A stretch of 64,000 nucleotides of DNA, taken from positions 94,188-158,187 of the forward strand of contig NZ_JAIVFS010000008.1 in assembly GCF_020829645.1 (NCBI RefSeq), given 5' to 3'. Shown piece by piece: positions 1 through 9,291 of this stretch. The translations under genes were made by a program, and so were the position numbers. The notes below the pieces were generated by a model. The model was not told the origin of the DNA. It made no database searches and was given only the letters and a program-made list of their open reading frames with translations. Source of the stretch: Nostoc mirabile CHAB5784 (GTDB taxonomy: Bacteria > Cyanobacteriota > Cyanobacteriia > Cyanobacteriales > Nostocaceae). Positions within the stretch are counted from its first letter, which is position 1; the number at the start of each line of letters is the position of its first letter.

Positions 1-738
1 TTTCAGGCACTACAGGCACGAGATACTGAGGCTAAAAGTGCAGGGATAATGCTTCTCCCTGGTGTAGGATTTGGGGTTGTCCCTACTGATTGTGTAGCTG
101 CTTACCTCAAAGATAAGTTAGCGATGGCAACACGACTGATTTTAGTCTATGAAACAGTAGGGGGTGTATCTCAAGGAACGGCAAATACTGTACTGCCAAC
201 TTTACATCACATCGGGGTAGTTCGAGAAGCAGGTAAGCTCATCCCATCTCGACCAGCATGGAAAAAGCGTAAAATTGATTTTGGTTATGGGCCGGTAACA
301 GCAGTAACAAACCCTTGGCGTGCTGATATTATCACTGCGTTCCAGACTACGGGTATTCCCAATATCGAGGTTTATACCGTATTTCCTAATCCTGTGCGCT
401 TCCTGATGGAGTCGAGTCAGTATTTGGGATGGTTATTTAACTCGTTTTTATTCCAAAGTGCTTTAGCAAGTCTAATTAAAACTCTACCGACTGGGCCAAC
501 GGCAGCAGAACGAGCCAAGGGTCAAGTTAGAGTAATTGGTTTTGCCGAGGATGAAACTGGTCAACAAGTAACTGCAAAGCTCTTAGGGCCAGAGGCATAC
601 GATTTTACCGCATTAGCTGCTGTAGCAGTTATCAAACGGGTGATTAAAGGCGAAGTTAAGGTAGGATTCCAGACTCCTGCATCCGTATATGGGGCAGATT
701 TTGTGCTTGAGATTCCGGGAGTTATAGGCTTCAACTAA
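1..738 (+). CDS. Saccharopine dehydrogenase-like NAD(P)-binding protein, C-terminal part
   Basis: The reading frame is open from the first base of the window, so the N-terminus, including the expected Rossmann nucleotide-binding loop, lies upstream. The visible ~245 codons carry the segment PGVGFGVVPTDC, typical of the saccharopine-dehydrogenase/trans-acting enoyl reductase family, then a family-like C-terminal half with a hydrophobic stretch after the FPNPVRFLMES segment. Members are NAD(P)-dependent oxidoreductases, but most cyanobacterial ones have no proven substrate, so no specific reaction is assigned. A strong hairpin terminator follows the stop codon directly, so this is the last gene of its transcript. 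The family call is fairly safe; the function is open. Confidence 0.8.
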   Translation, partial: FQALQARDTEAKSAGIMLLPGVGFGVVPTDCVAAYLKDKLAMATRLILVYETVGGVSQGTANTVLPTLHHIGVVREAGKLIPSRPAWKKRKIDFGYGPVTAVTNPWRADIITAFQTTGIPNIEVYTVFPNPVRFLMESSQYLGWLFNSFLFQSALASLIKTLPTGPTAAERAKGQVRVIGFAEDETGQQVTAKLLGPEAYDFTALAAVAVIKRVIKGEVKVGFQTPASVYGADFVLEIPGVIGFN

Positions 739-749
739 GGATATAAAAG

Positions 750-797
750 AAAGCCGGGTTTTTTAGGCTTGATAGCGAAAAAACCTGGCTTTTTTTG
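750..797 (+). terminator. Rho-independent terminator after the saccharopine dehydrogenase-like gene
   Basis: AAAGCCGGGTTTTTT is followed by a short loop and AAAAAACCTGGCTTTTTTT. This gives a stem of about 15 bp with one mismatch and a T-run, about 10 bases after the stop codon. Confidence 0.85.
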
Positions 798-924
798 CAT
801 CTATATGCTTTGAAAAATGTAGCGATCGGGTTGGCTGGTGGGATTGCCCAGCTATGGTAACGAGGTACTGGCTCGTTCAGTTCTGAATCCACACCCTGAA
901 CCAATACTGCGTAGGTTTTGAGTC

Positions 925-1002
925 GATCCCCCCAACCCCCCTTAAAAAGGCTTGCTCAAAATGCCTTATTTTCCCCCTTTTTAAGGGGGACTAAGGGGGA
1001 TC
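925..1002. repeat. Palindromic intergenic repeat (GATCCCCC type)
   Basis: GATCCCCCCAACCCCCCTT is matched in inverted orientation by AAGGGGGACTAAGGGGGATC about 25 bases later. The same GATCCCCCTTAA and TTAAGGGGG blocks recur in the element at 62.02-62.31 kb, so this is a dispersed repeat. It lies upstream of the antiporter gene. Confidence 0.7.
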
Positions 1003-1064
1003 TCCAATGACTATGCACCAAAACCCGAGCAGTATTGCACCCTGAACTTGCTAATTTGGCATGA

Positions 1065-2669
1065 ATGAGGAGAAAATCTATCAGTCAAGTCAAACTAATT
1101 TTCCAAAACGCAATAGTGGATGTTACCGAATTAGTCAAAGTTTCAATTATTCTCTTGCTCCTTGCTACAGGTGTAGCTCTGCTGTCCCGGCGGTTGCGAA
1201 TCCCTTATGTTATGGGTTTAGTATTAGCAGGTTTGCCCATCACTGAGCTATTATCTCGTCCGATTGGTTTAAATCCAACCCTTGTTTTGGATCTTTTCCT
1301 GCCAATTCTCCTGTTTGAAGCTGGAATCAATACAGATGTCAGTCGCCTACGTAGCACCTTTAAACCAATTGCCCTTCTAGCTGGGCCAGGGGCTGTGCTT
1401 TCCAGTGGTATTATTGCCGTCCTGTTGAAATTTGGACTGGGATTGAGTTGGATACCTGCCTTATTTGTAGGAGTAATTCTGGCAAACACTGATACAGTTT
1501 CCATGATTGCCGTCTTCAAAGAGATACCAGTGCCCTCCCGGCTTTCCACCATCGTTGAAGGAGAAACCCTATTTAACGATGCTGCTGCCCTAGTTATGTT
1601 CAACCTGGTTTTGCAAGTATATTCGACAGGTTCACTCACGTTACTAGAGGGAATCCAACAACCGCTATTTATCTCTCTAGGAGGCGGCCTCGTGGGGTTA
1701 GTCTTAGGCTACTTGAGCATACCTGTATTCGCCCGTTTGGATGATCCCCTTAGCAGTCTATTACTGACAGTAGCAGTTGCATTAGGCACTTTTCAGGCTG
1801 GAGATTTTCTAGGTGTATCAGGTGCTGTGGCCGTAGTTGTAGCTGGATTAATTTTTGGGAATTTTGGGCTTTCTCACAATACTTCTGCTTCTAGTCGCAT
1901 CACTTTGTTGAGTTTCTGGGAATATGCAAGTTTTACTGTCAACACCTTTATTTTTCTGTTGATTGGTGTAGAAATCAACTTGGTAACGCTCTGGAGGACT
2001 TTACCTGCAATTCTACTTGCAGTTTTGGCTTATCAAGTCGGGCGAGTTCTTACGGTCTATCCACTGCTAGCAGTGGTTCGTTGGTTTGACCGCCCAATTC
2101 CGCTGCGCTGGCAACATTTACTCTTTTTAGGCAACATCAAAGGTTCACTCTCAATGGCTCTGGCATTGAGCTTACCCACCACATTACCAGGGCGAGAAGT
2201 CCTCATAGCTATAGTTTTCGGCAGTGTGCTGGTGTCATTAGTGGGACAGGGCTTAACTTTGCCTTGGGTGGTAAAACGCTTAAAATTATCTAAATTTTCA
2301 GAAGCTCAACAACAGGTTGAAGAATTGCAAGCCCATCTGATGACAGGTAAGGCAGCACAAGATGAATTAGATAGCCTGTTGAAATCAGGGGTGTTACCAA
2401 AAGCCGTTTATGAACAGATGCGTTCAGCTTATCAGGTACGAATTGCCGGTGCAGAAAAGACACTGCGGGAACTTTTTAATCGTCGCCCTGATGAGTTGTC
2501 AGGCAAAAGTGGCAACAGCAGTAAACTTGATGCCATTCGCCGACGTTTACTGCTGGCAGAAAAAGGAGCGCTCAATGAGGCAATGCGGAAGCGAATTCTT
2601 TCAGAAGAAATTGTGCGCGGGCGGATACAAACTCTTGATGAACAATTGTTGAAACTAGAAGATGATTAA
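1065..2669 (+). CDS. Na+/H+ antiporter, CPA1 (NhaP-like) family
   Basis: Integral membrane protein of 534 residues predicted to exchange Na+ (or K+) for H+ across the plasma membrane. About eleven to twelve hydrophobic helices fill residues 22-400. Family motifs are visible: ANTDTVSMIAVF near residue 140, matching the ATDPVAV-type ion site, and GETLFNDAAA at 166-175, holding the conserved Asn-Asp pair. Residues 410-534 form a charged, helical cytosolic tail, as in cyanobacterial NhaS/NhaP proteins. The start is uncertain: two overlapping ATGs lie at 1061 (another frame) and 1065, while an in-frame GTG at 1116 begins close to the first helix. No clear operon partner; the 3' end runs directly into a GGGGATT-type tandem repeat. 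Confidence 0.87.
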   Translation: MRRKSISQVKLIFQNAIVDVTELVKVSIILLLLATGVALLSRRLRIPYVMGLVLAGLPITELLSRPIGLNPTLVLDLFLPILLFEAGINTDVSRLRSTFKPIALLAGPGAVLSSGIIAVLLKFGLGLSWIPALFVGVILANTDTVSMIAVFKEIPVPSRLSTIVEGETLFNDAAALVMFNLVLQVYSTGSLTLLEGIQQPLFISLGGGLVGLVLGYLSIPVFARLDDPLSSLLLTVAVALGTFQAGDFLGVSGAVAVVVAGLIFGNFGLSHNTSASSRITLLSFWEYASFTVNTFIFLLIGVEINLVTLWRTLPAILLAVLAYQVGRVLTVYPLLAVVRWFDRPIPLRWQHLLFLGNIKGSLSMALALSLPTTLPGREVLIAIVFGSVLVSLVGQGLTLPWVVKRLKLSKFSEAQQQVEELQAHLMTGKAAQDELDSLLKSGVLPKAVYEQMRSAYQVRIAGAEKTLRELFNRRPDELSGKSGNSSKLDAIRRRLLLAEKGALNEAMRKRILSEEIVRGRIQTLDEQLLKLEDD

Positions 2670-2716
2670 GGATATGGGGATTGGGGACTATGGACTGTGG
2701 ACTGGGGATAGTCTGG
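2669..2716. repeat. Heptamer-type STRR (GGGGATT/GGGGACT)
   Basis: Degenerate 7-bp tandem units of the form GGGGATT, GGGGACT and GTGGACT run from the antiporter stop codon up to the 21-bp array. This is the typical short tandemly repeated sequence of heterocystous cyanobacteria. Confidence 0.7.
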
Positions 2717-2718
2717 GC

Positions 2719-2970
2719 TTTGTCGATGAACCTTTTAGCTTCGTCGATGAACCTTTGAGCTTCGTCGATGAACCTTTGAGCTTCGTCGATGAACCTTTGA
2801 GCTTCGTCGATGAACCTTTGAGCTTCGTCGATGAACCTTTGAGCTTCGTCGATGAACCTTTGAGCTTCGTGAGTGAACCTTTGAGCTTCGTCGATGAACC
2901 TTTGAGCTTCGTGAGTGAACCTTTGAGCTTCGTCGATGAACCTTTGAGCTTCGTGAGTGAACCTCTGAGC
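2719..2970. repeat. 21-bp tandem array, 12 units
   Basis: Twelve head-to-tail units of exactly 21 bp. Each contains TTCGTCGATGAACCTTTGAG; three later units carry GTGAGTGA in place of GTCGATGA. Both strands are open in several frames because 21 is a multiple of 3: the plus strand reads as FVDEPLS heptads and the minus strand as QRFIDEA. I do not call either a gene: there is no family similarity, no ribosome-binding site, and codon content is set by the repeat. The unit is related to those of the arrays at 13.1 and 57.8 kb. Confidence 0.9.
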
Positions 2971-3061
2971 TTTTGCTGATTGATTAAAATCTGCTGCCTC
3001 CTGCTAAACATTAAGCCAGAGACTCAATGAGTGCATTCCCATGCAGAGTATGGGAACGAGG

Positions 3062-3172
3062 AAAAACTTAATTACGAATTACGAAAGCGTTGCGGTAGCG
3101 ATAGCGCCGGCGGCAAGCGAGTCATCGAGCGTCGGAACGAGCGTCATTACGAATTACGAATTACGAAGGCGA
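3062..3172. repeat. ATTACGA heptamers flanking a GCG-rich dispersed repeat
   Basis: ATTACGA units lie on both sides (3070-3085 and 3145-3168) of a block with GCGGTAGCGATAGCG and GTCGGAACGAGCGTC. The GGAACGAG core also occurs inside gatB at 19.7 kb. The right end supplies the last codons and stop of the neighbouring minus-strand lipoprotein gene. Confidence 0.65.
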
Positions 3173-3721
3173 TCGCTTATAGTTATTTTGACTTTTAATT
3201 ACCCTACCAGGACTGATAAAAGAAATTCCTTGTTGAAAGTCAGTACCAATCATGACTGCCTCCACTATAGGTTCGGATATTTCTGTTTGGGCTACCCACT
3301 CTACAATAAAGTTTGCGCCTAAACCTCCACTTGTGTCATTTCTATTTATAAAAAAATCTGTAGAAGCTAGCGCATCAAGTTGAATAGGGCGCTCCAAATA
3401 CTGCTTAACTAGTTTCCCATCTGAGTTATAGTAGCGCACAGAAGTAATAATAATTGGATTGGTTAAATCTGTATTCCGAATACTGAGGGTAGCTGCTAAC
3501 TCGAAAACCTCCTGCCGATTGTGATGATAGATATGGGAATAGACAGGAACATAAACAGTTTGACTGCTTGCTATCTTAAAATTATTATCCAGCGTCACGA
3601 TTTTTTGGGATGGCGTTGCTTGAGTGGCATCGGGTTGTGACTTGGTTGGAATATTTGTTGATTTACAAGATGCAAGAAAAATAACAGCGATCGCTAAATA
3701 AATATGTGAATACGGCTTCAT
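3161..3721 (-). CDS. DUF3124 domain lipoprotein
   Basis: A protein of 186 residues with a lipoprotein signal: about 14 hydrophobic residues ending in LASC, so it is probably lipid-anchored on the periplasmic face. A polar linker follows, then a DUF3124-like domain from about residue 50, beginning SSQTVYVPVYSHIYH and containing the SIRNTD and VRYYNSDGKLV segments. The function of DUF3124 is not known. The start is taken at the ATG at 3721 rather than at a TTG one codon upstream. The last codons (KRSPS and stop) are written by a HIP1 site and an ATTACGA repeat, so the original C-terminus may have been replaced by repeat sequence. No operon partner is visible. Confidence 0.75.
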   Translation of the reverse strand: MKPYSHIYLAIAVIFLASCKSTNIPTKSQPDATQATPSQKIVTLDNNFKIASSQTVYVPVYSHIYHHNRQEVFELAATLSIRNTDLTNPIIITSVRYYNSDGKLVKQYLERPIQLDALASTDFFINRNDTSGGLGANFIVEWVAQTEISEPIVEAVMIGTDFQQGISFISPGRVIKSQNNYKRSPS

Positions 3722-3796
3722 CAAAACTATTTACACCAATTTTTTATACATGTGTAGCTAACCCCACCTAAAAAGGAGTTTAGGTAGGGACTGCGC

Positions 3797-4474
3797 TCAA
3801 CATCTTTGTTCAATAAAATCAATAACTTGATGTAAACATCCTGGTTTAGTCACAATCAGCACAGTTGAATGAGGTTCCAGTATTGTACTGCCGTTAGGAA
3901 TCATCAAATCTTCGTGGGGATGGGGTTGATAGCCAATAATTAGCGAGCCACTAGGGAATTGGGAATCCTGAGCAATTTCGGCAACGCTACGGCCAGCAAC
4001 ATAGCAATTGTTTGGGATGGAAAGTTTTAGTACCTCAATCTGTCCCTGCTCAAAATGCATCATTGATTCCACTTGGGGATACTCAATGGCATTTACCATC
4101 GTTGAAACCGCTAGTTCAACGGTACTGATGATGTGGTTAGCTCCAGCGATACGCAGTGGTTCGGCAAAATCTCGGTGGCGCATCCGACTCAAAACATGGG
4201 GAACACCGTAGTGTTTAGCAAGAGTCACCATTGCTAAGTTTAAGGCATCACTTCTGAGGACAGCTGCTAAGGAACCGGCTTTGCGAATCCCAGCTTCTAA
4301 CAATACTTCTGTACTCACAGCACTGCCTTCAAAAGCCATTGCTCCCACTTGTTCACGGGCGTAGCGGCAAGCGATAGGGTCAATGTCAATTATGGCAACA
4401 GTATGCCCCAGTTCTACCAGTTTTTGCGCTAAACTTAAGCCCACTAAGCCTGCTCCACCAATCAGTACGTACAT
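3797..4474 (-). CDS. TrkA-type K+ channel/transport regulator (RCK_N and RCK_C)
   Basis: A cytosolic protein of 225 residues with an N-terminal Rossmann NAD-binding fold (GGAGLVGLSLAQKL at residues 6-19, acidic IIDID at the end of beta-2) and a C-terminal RCK_C domain (about 145-222, with the IPNGSTILEPHSTVLIV ending). Proteins of this layout gate K+ channels or Trk/Ktr transporters in response to nucleotide binding. No channel subunit lies nearby, so its partner must be elsewhere. It is transcribed alone; the 5' side faces the serine hydrolase gene divergently across about 180 bp. Family assignment is firm; the transported ion is inferred. Confidence 0.85.
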   Translation of the reverse strand: MYVLIGGAGLVGLSLAQKLVELGHTVAIIDIDPIACRYAREQVGAMAFEGSAVSTEVLLEAGIRKAGSLAAVLRSDALNLAMVTLAKHYGVPHVLSRMRHRDFAEPLRIAGANHIISTVELAVSTMVNAIEYPQVESMMHFEQGQIEVLKLSIPNNCYVAGRSVAEIAQDSQFPSGSLIIGYQPHPHEDLMIPNGSTILEPHSTVLIVTKPGCLHQVIDFIEQRC

Positions 4475-4652
4475 GGCTGTTCTTGATGCTCTGTAACTTC
4501 TTGTTTCACTCTATACGTTAACAAGGAAATGAACATGTAGCTTGAGAAACTGCTCCCTTACTGAGTGCTGTTAGCGTAGCGGGGTGTAGCCTTTTTGAAT
4601 TAGCTTTGGTAATATAAAAATTATTTTACTCTCAGGCATTTAAAAACTTCTA

Positions 4653-5903
4653 ATGCATCAATATTACATCAGCTTTTTATTGACTAATTTCCTAACAGGA
4701 AATTTCATCTTTTCTCAGGTGGCGTTAGCAGATGTTAAACCTCAATTACTACCTTTAGCTCAGATGATAACCCCAAGTGAGTCTATTTCTCCCAAAGCTG
4801 CTTTAGAAAGATTATTTACTAGCAAAGAAATACAGACTGAATGGTTTGCACCGGAATTTTTAGCTCAAGTCCCTATCGAACAGGCGCAGGGAGTTATTGA
4901 CAAAGTGAAAAGTCAACTAGGAACCTATCAAGGCGTACAAAACAATGCCAAAGATTATTTAGTTCTTTTTAGCCAAGCTTCAGTACCAACTAAAATAACT
5001 CTGAATAGCAAAGGACAGATTTCCGGATTGCTGTTTGAGTCACCGCAAGCAAAAGTTATTAGTTTAGAAGAAGCGGCTAGTAAATTTCAAGCGTTACCGG
5101 GGAAAGTAAGTTTTCTAGTTCAAGAAGGCAAAACAATACAAGCTGCATTAAATACCAAAACACCTCTGGCAGTTGGTTCAGCTTTTAAACTAGCCGTACT
5201 CAAAGCACTGAAATCAGAAATTGCTTCTGATAAGCGGACATGGAAAGATGTAGTGCAACTGCAACCTAGTTGGAAAAGTTTACCATCTGGAATTTTACAA
5301 ACATGGCCAGATGGAACATATCTGACAGTACAAACACTTGCAGCTTTAATGATTTCTTTGAGCGACAATACAGCAACAGATATATTAATTAATCTGATAG
5401 GACGACAACCTATTGAGTTGGTATCACCCCGTAATCGTCCTTTCTTAACTATCCGTGAATCGTTTACTTTGAAAAGTTCTCGAAATGAAAATTTTCTGAA
5501 ACGTTATCGTACAAGTAACGAAGCTCAACGTCGTGCAATCCTGAAAGAACTTTCTAAAAAGCCGCTTCCTGATGTGAATGAATTTGAGGGAGCTAATCCA
5601 GTTGCCCTTGATGTGGAATGGTTTTTTACAGCTGAGGAACTTTGTGGATTAATCGAACAGGTTGCTGATTTGCCTTTAATGAGTATTAATCCTGGTGTTG
5701 CCCAGGCTAAAGATTGGCAAAGAGTAGCATTTAAAGGTGGATCTGAGCCTGGTGTTCTGAATATGACAACTTGGTTGCAAGGGAAGAATGGCAAAAATTA
5801 CTGTGTAGTTGCCACTTGGAATAACAGCGATGCATCTTTAGAAGAGTCAAAATTTACAGCATTGTACAGTGGGGTGCTTGCTAAACTTGCAACTAATAAA
5901 TGA
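4653..5903 (+). CDS. Secreted serine hydrolase, class A beta-lactamase-like
   Basis: A protein of 416 residues with an N-terminal hydrophobic leader of about 25 residues, so probably exported. Residues 45-130 form a small alpha/beta domain found in front of many such hydrolases. The catalytic part has the three penicillin-interacting signatures in order: SAFK with Ser176 and Lys179, SDN at 237-239, and a KGG triad at 361-363 replacing KTG. This makes it a serine acyl-transfer enzyme that may act on beta-lactams, peptidoglycan peptides or other esters; resistance should not be assumed. The start ATG follows an AT-rich leader without a strong ribosome-binding site. It is a single gene, convergent with the HEAT-repeat transporter gene. 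Confidence 0.85.
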   Translation: MHQYYISFLLTNFLTGNFIFSQVALADVKPQLLPLAQMITPSESISPKAALERLFTSKEIQTEWFAPEFLAQVPIEQAQGVIDKVKSQLGTYQGVQNNAKDYLVLFSQASVPTKITLNSKGQISGLLFESPQAKVISLEEAASKFQALPGKVSFLVQEGKTIQAALNTKTPLAVGSAFKLAVLKALKSEIASDKRTWKDVVQLQPSWKSLPSGILQTWPDGTYLTVQTLAALMISLSDNTATDILINLIGRQPIELVSPRNRPFLTIRESFTLKSSRNENFLKRYRTSNEAQRRAILKELSKKPLPDVNEFEGANPVALDVEWFFTAEELCGLIEQVADLPLMSINPGVAQAKDWQRVAFKGGSEPGVLNMTTWLQGKNGKNYCVVATWNNSDASLEESKFTALYSGVLAKLATNK

Positions 5904-5999
5904 ATTTGTCACTGGTCAACTAGACCCAATAGTTGCTCTAAGAAGGGCTTAAAATGTCAAATTCACTTTCTACTCCTGACCAAATTCCAGGGAGTTTTT

Positions 6000-8900
6000 T
6001 CAATTGTAATTTTTATGGTATTTTTCGAGCAACTCTTTAACTTGAGCAGCCACCAGAGGATGTGGATCTTTTTGTAACTGGGGTAAGATTTGCAGGAGAA
6101 TGCGATGTGAAACCATATTTAAGTATGCGATCGCAGCTTCTCTAACAAAGCCGGTTGGATGACGCAAACTCACTAAAATCTCAGAACTTGTCAGTCTGAT
6201 GCGAGTCACTTGAGCAAAATGAAAACAGCAAGCTAGACACCAATCAGAAAGGAAGTTACCCAACATCAGTAATCTGTGGAGGCGATCACTAACTAACATA
6301 TTCTCATATTCTACGATCTTGGCTTCTACCAAATGTTGCAATTTTTCTGCCTGCGGTCGGTTATCTAAAATATTCAGCAATAAAGACTTTGAAGACAAAG
6401 TTATGGTATGCTCTAAGATTTCTAACCCTCGTGCTAAGTTTACCACTGAGAGCGATCGCAGATTAAATGCTACTGCCTGCATTTTTTCTGGCGAGTAAAG
6501 CAGTTTAAGTAGCAGTAGCAGCCGCTCTTTGACATCAAATTCCAATTCTAAAAGGGCGCGTTGCAATAACTCAGAGACAATCACAATCCTCTCACTGGAT
6601 TGATGATTTTCTTTTCCGTCTAGTGTTTTCAAGTCTATATATGCGGCGTAAATCTCACCTAAAAACTTTAATTCCTGCTTAATTAAATTTTCTACCCGAC
6701 TTTCATAAAATCGATCCACTAAACCTTTAATTCCTGGTTGTTTGTGTATTTTTAGTAAGCTGTGAAGAATATGATCTCTAGTTGTACCCCAAGATGTCTC
6801 CAAGTTTTCCCATAAAGTCTCCAATGCTTCCTGAGTAGCAATTTGAGCAATGGTACGCCAAGCGTACATTCGCACTACTTGTGGTTTGTAAATATTAGTA
6901 GCTAACCGCAATAGCATCTCTATAGCTTCATTCTCTAGCCGCACTAGAGCTGACATTGCTGTAGTGCGGGTTGATTTGTAATAAAGTGCTGCTATCAGTG
7001 CCGAATAGTACTCTTCTAAATGGGTTGCTGCAATCATTTCCAATACGGCACAGCGCACCCGTAAAGACTCGTCTTGTAACAAATTCGGGATGTGAATCCG
7101 CAACGCCTGCAAATAAACTGCTTCTCTAAGCGCTCTAACTCCATTTACCCGTTCCCGTTCTTTCTTATGAGTCAACATCCGGCGCATGGTTTGGGTAGCT
7201 GCTACCTTTTGCATGGGCGTTCCCTGGCGTAAGACTAAAGCGGCGGCGGTAGCGCGGATGAGTGAGTTTTGCCGGGGGTTCAGATATTCTTCTAAGATGC
7301 TTAAATTGGGATTTGGTTCAGCCAGCCAAATATAGCGCAGTGCTAGGGCGAAAACTTCGGGGTTAGTTTCTTGAGGTTGTTCTAGCAAAGGACGGATGGC
7401 GGATAGATAAGCGGGATTTGCACCTGCTATCAGCATGACTTCCAAACTTTGGCGCTGCAAATCTGGGGTTAACTTGACTAACAGAGGTGCTAAAACTTCC
7501 GCAGCTCCAAGGGAATCAATTTGGGCTAAAAGTTCAATGCAAGAGCGTTTATCTGCTTCGCTGCCTTTTTCTCCCAAGGCTTTGACTACACCTTGCTTGA
7601 AGAATCGTAAGCCTACATTGGTTGCACTCAACTGGCCTCGTGCCACACTCAAGACTAACAGTTCAACATAGCGCGATCGCAATTCCCAAACTACTTTTAA
7701 ACAGGTGCCAGTTATCAGCATTGTTTCTGCTACTAACACCCACTTTTGCAACGGTACGGGTATAAACTGCCCACAAAACAATATAGTTGCAAAAATTAGT
7801 ACTCCTGTCAAACCTGTAGCGATCGCTTCGGCGGTTCCACCAGATAAAGTCTGCATCCGGCTGCGAATTGCCTCTGGAATCGGTTGGTACAGGATGGGGC
7901 CGCTACTCATGACAAAGGTGTAGCGCAGAAGTTCATCGCAGAATTTGACAATTATCAGTCCCCAAAAAAAGCTTTGCGATTGGATGGCGGGAATTAAATG
8001 CAATAATACCAGCACTCCTGGTAGTGAAAAGCCTACGGTGATTGGTAAAAGCGTGGCTGTGAAAAATACCCCCATCCGTTCGATGAGTCGGCTGGAAATA
8101 AACCACTGCAACAACAACTCACACAGTCCTAACGTCCCACCAAAAAGACCTAAGAAGCTGGCGAGTTCTCGGTCGCCCAAATTAGATTGGAGTTCGCGCA
8201 GATATTGAAAATCTATTAACAACCCAATGACTTGCAACAGACCGACAAAAGCAAATAGCTGCCAAACATAGCGCTTCAGAGGACTTTTAATAAAACGCTG
8301 TCGTGAAGCTTGTTCTTCAGTAACTAGTCTTTGTGGGGTTTCAGGAAAAGCCGCTCGATACTGATGAGTTAAATAGAATAAAATTCCCGATCCTAATAAA
8401 ATTACTATACAGGCGATGAAGATGATCTTATTGAGCGTGGTGTATTGCACTAGCCAAGGCAAACTAAAGCCACTGATCACATCTGCCACTAAAAGTCCAC
8501 TGCTCACCAGTGGGTAAGTCCGTTTAATTTCCCGAATATTAAATATTTGGTTGGCGACGATGGAAGTGTTGAGGTCATTGACCACATAAAGTGCATCTAC
8601 CCACAGCCGCAGCAGAAATGCCGAAATAACTGCCAGGTATGAAACATGCGCTCCCCAACGTAATACAACTAATAATAGTAATGGCATCAACATGCAAGGT
8701 GCGATCGCTACAATCACCCGGCGCAAAGGAAAAATCTTTTGCAGCCAAGAGTATAAAAAAACTAGGGCTGCACTCATAGCGGCACTAGCAATATACATCC
8801 ACGGCAGTAGCTGAGTTCCATATTCATCCAAAAACAGCGCCACGGTACTGTCCTCTGCCCACCGCAATCCTACACATACAGTTGTGTAGAAAAAGAACAT

Positions 8901-9008
8901 GAGTTGAGTTCGTTCGCTCTCCTCTGGTCGGAGATTCAGCCACTGTAGTAGTCGTAGCCGTGGTAGAGCAACTTTATTTGCAGCCAACCAGTGATTTTTC
9001 AGTTCCAT
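6000..9008 (-). CDS. MFS/ATP-ADP-carrier-like membrane protein with C-terminal HEAT repeats
   Basis: A protein of 1002 residues in two parts. Residues ~35-440 hold ten to twelve hydrophobic helices in a layout resembling MFS or nucleotide-translocase-like transporters, starting with a conserved ESERTQLMFFFYTT segment. Residues ~450-1000 are an all-helical solenoid of HEAT/armadillo-like repeats, such as the pairs around AAEVLAPLLVKL, ESLRVRCAVLEMIA and HPLVAAQVKELL. Related fusions occur in cyanobacteria without a known substrate. The solenoid presumably sits in the cytosol as a protein-docking platform (inference). A G-rich STRR lies just upstream. No frameshift is seen over 3 kb, so the gene is intact. 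Confidence 0.75.
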   Translation of the reverse strand: MELKNHWLAANKVALPRLRLLQWLNLRPEESERTQLMFFFYTTVCVGLRWAEDSTVALFLDEYGTQLLPWMYIASAAMSAALVFLYSWLQKIFPLRRVIVAIAPCMLMPLLLLVVLRWGAHVSYLAVISAFLLRLWVDALYVVNDLNTSIVANQIFNIREIKRTYPLVSSGLLVADVISGFSLPWLVQYTTLNKIIFIACIVILLGSGILFYLTHQYRAAFPETPQRLVTEEQASRQRFIKSPLKRYVWQLFAFVGLLQVIGLLIDFQYLRELQSNLGDRELASFLGLFGGTLGLCELLLQWFISSRLIERMGVFFTATLLPITVGFSLPGVLVLLHLIPAIQSQSFFWGLIIVKFCDELLRYTFVMSSGPILYQPIPEAIRSRMQTLSGGTAEAIATGLTGVLIFATILFCGQFIPVPLQKWVLVAETMLITGTCLKVVWELRSRYVELLVLSVARGQLSATNVGLRFFKQGVVKALGEKGSEADKRSCIELLAQIDSLGAAEVLAPLLVKLTPDLQRQSLEVMLIAGANPAYLSAIRPLLEQPQETNPEVFALALRYIWLAEPNPNLSILEEYLNPRQNSLIRATAAALVLRQGTPMQKVAATQTMRRMLTHKKERERVNGVRALREAVYLQALRIHIPNLLQDESLRVRCAVLEMIAATHLEEYYSALIAALYYKSTRTTAMSALVRLENEAIEMLLRLATNIYKPQVVRMYAWRTIAQIATQEALETLWENLETSWGTTRDHILHSLLKIHKQPGIKGLVDRFYESRVENLIKQELKFLGEIYAAYIDLKTLDGKENHQSSERIVIVSELLQRALLELEFDVKERLLLLLKLLYSPEKMQAVAFNLRSLSVVNLARGLEILEHTITLSSKSLLLNILDNRPQAEKLQHLVEAKIVEYENMLVSDRLHRLLMLGNFLSDWCLACCFHFAQVTRIRLTSSEILVSLRHPTGFVREAAIAYLNMVSHRILLQILPQLQKDPHPLVAAQVKELLEKYHKNYN

Positions 9009-9039
9009 GCAGTTTTATTTTTCTGGTAGTATCACCGCG

Positions 9040-9080
9040 TAATGGGGAGCGGGGGCAGGGGGAGCAGGGGAAGAAAATAT
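9040..9080. repeat. G-rich STRR (GGGAGCAGGGG type)
   Basis: Imperfect units of GGGGAGC and GGGGCAG. Near-identical sequence recurs at 33.75 kb, at 59.82 kb and inside the STAND ATPase gene at 12.98 kb. Confidence 0.7.
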
Positions 9081-9229
9081 TTCCTTATCTCCCTCATCTC
9101 CTGGAAATAGCAATAGTCCTGAGCAACTGAGTATTATGTTTCCCATTCAGCCTTCAGGACTATCGATTTTGGATAAATTTAAACAACTTCAAAAGTTTGG
9201 GCGCATGTTGCATCGAAATGAAACATCAA

Positions 9230-9260
9230 AAAATCCCCTGGCTAAAAGTCAAGGGATTTT
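9230..9260 (-). terminator. Terminator of infC
   Basis: AAAATCCC and GGGATTTT form a stem with a 15-base loop, 32-62 bases beyond the infC stop codon. On the minus strand the stem ends in a T-run. Confidence 0.75.
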
Positions 9261-9291
9261 CAAAGTTGGTCTATTATATAGAGTTAGAGGA

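Noticed and set aside
2662..3011. Open frames of 105 and 107 codons across the 2.7-kb repeat
   Set aside because: Both strands are open only because the 21-bp unit has no stop in several frames; no ribosome-binding site, no homology, composition is dictated by the repeat.
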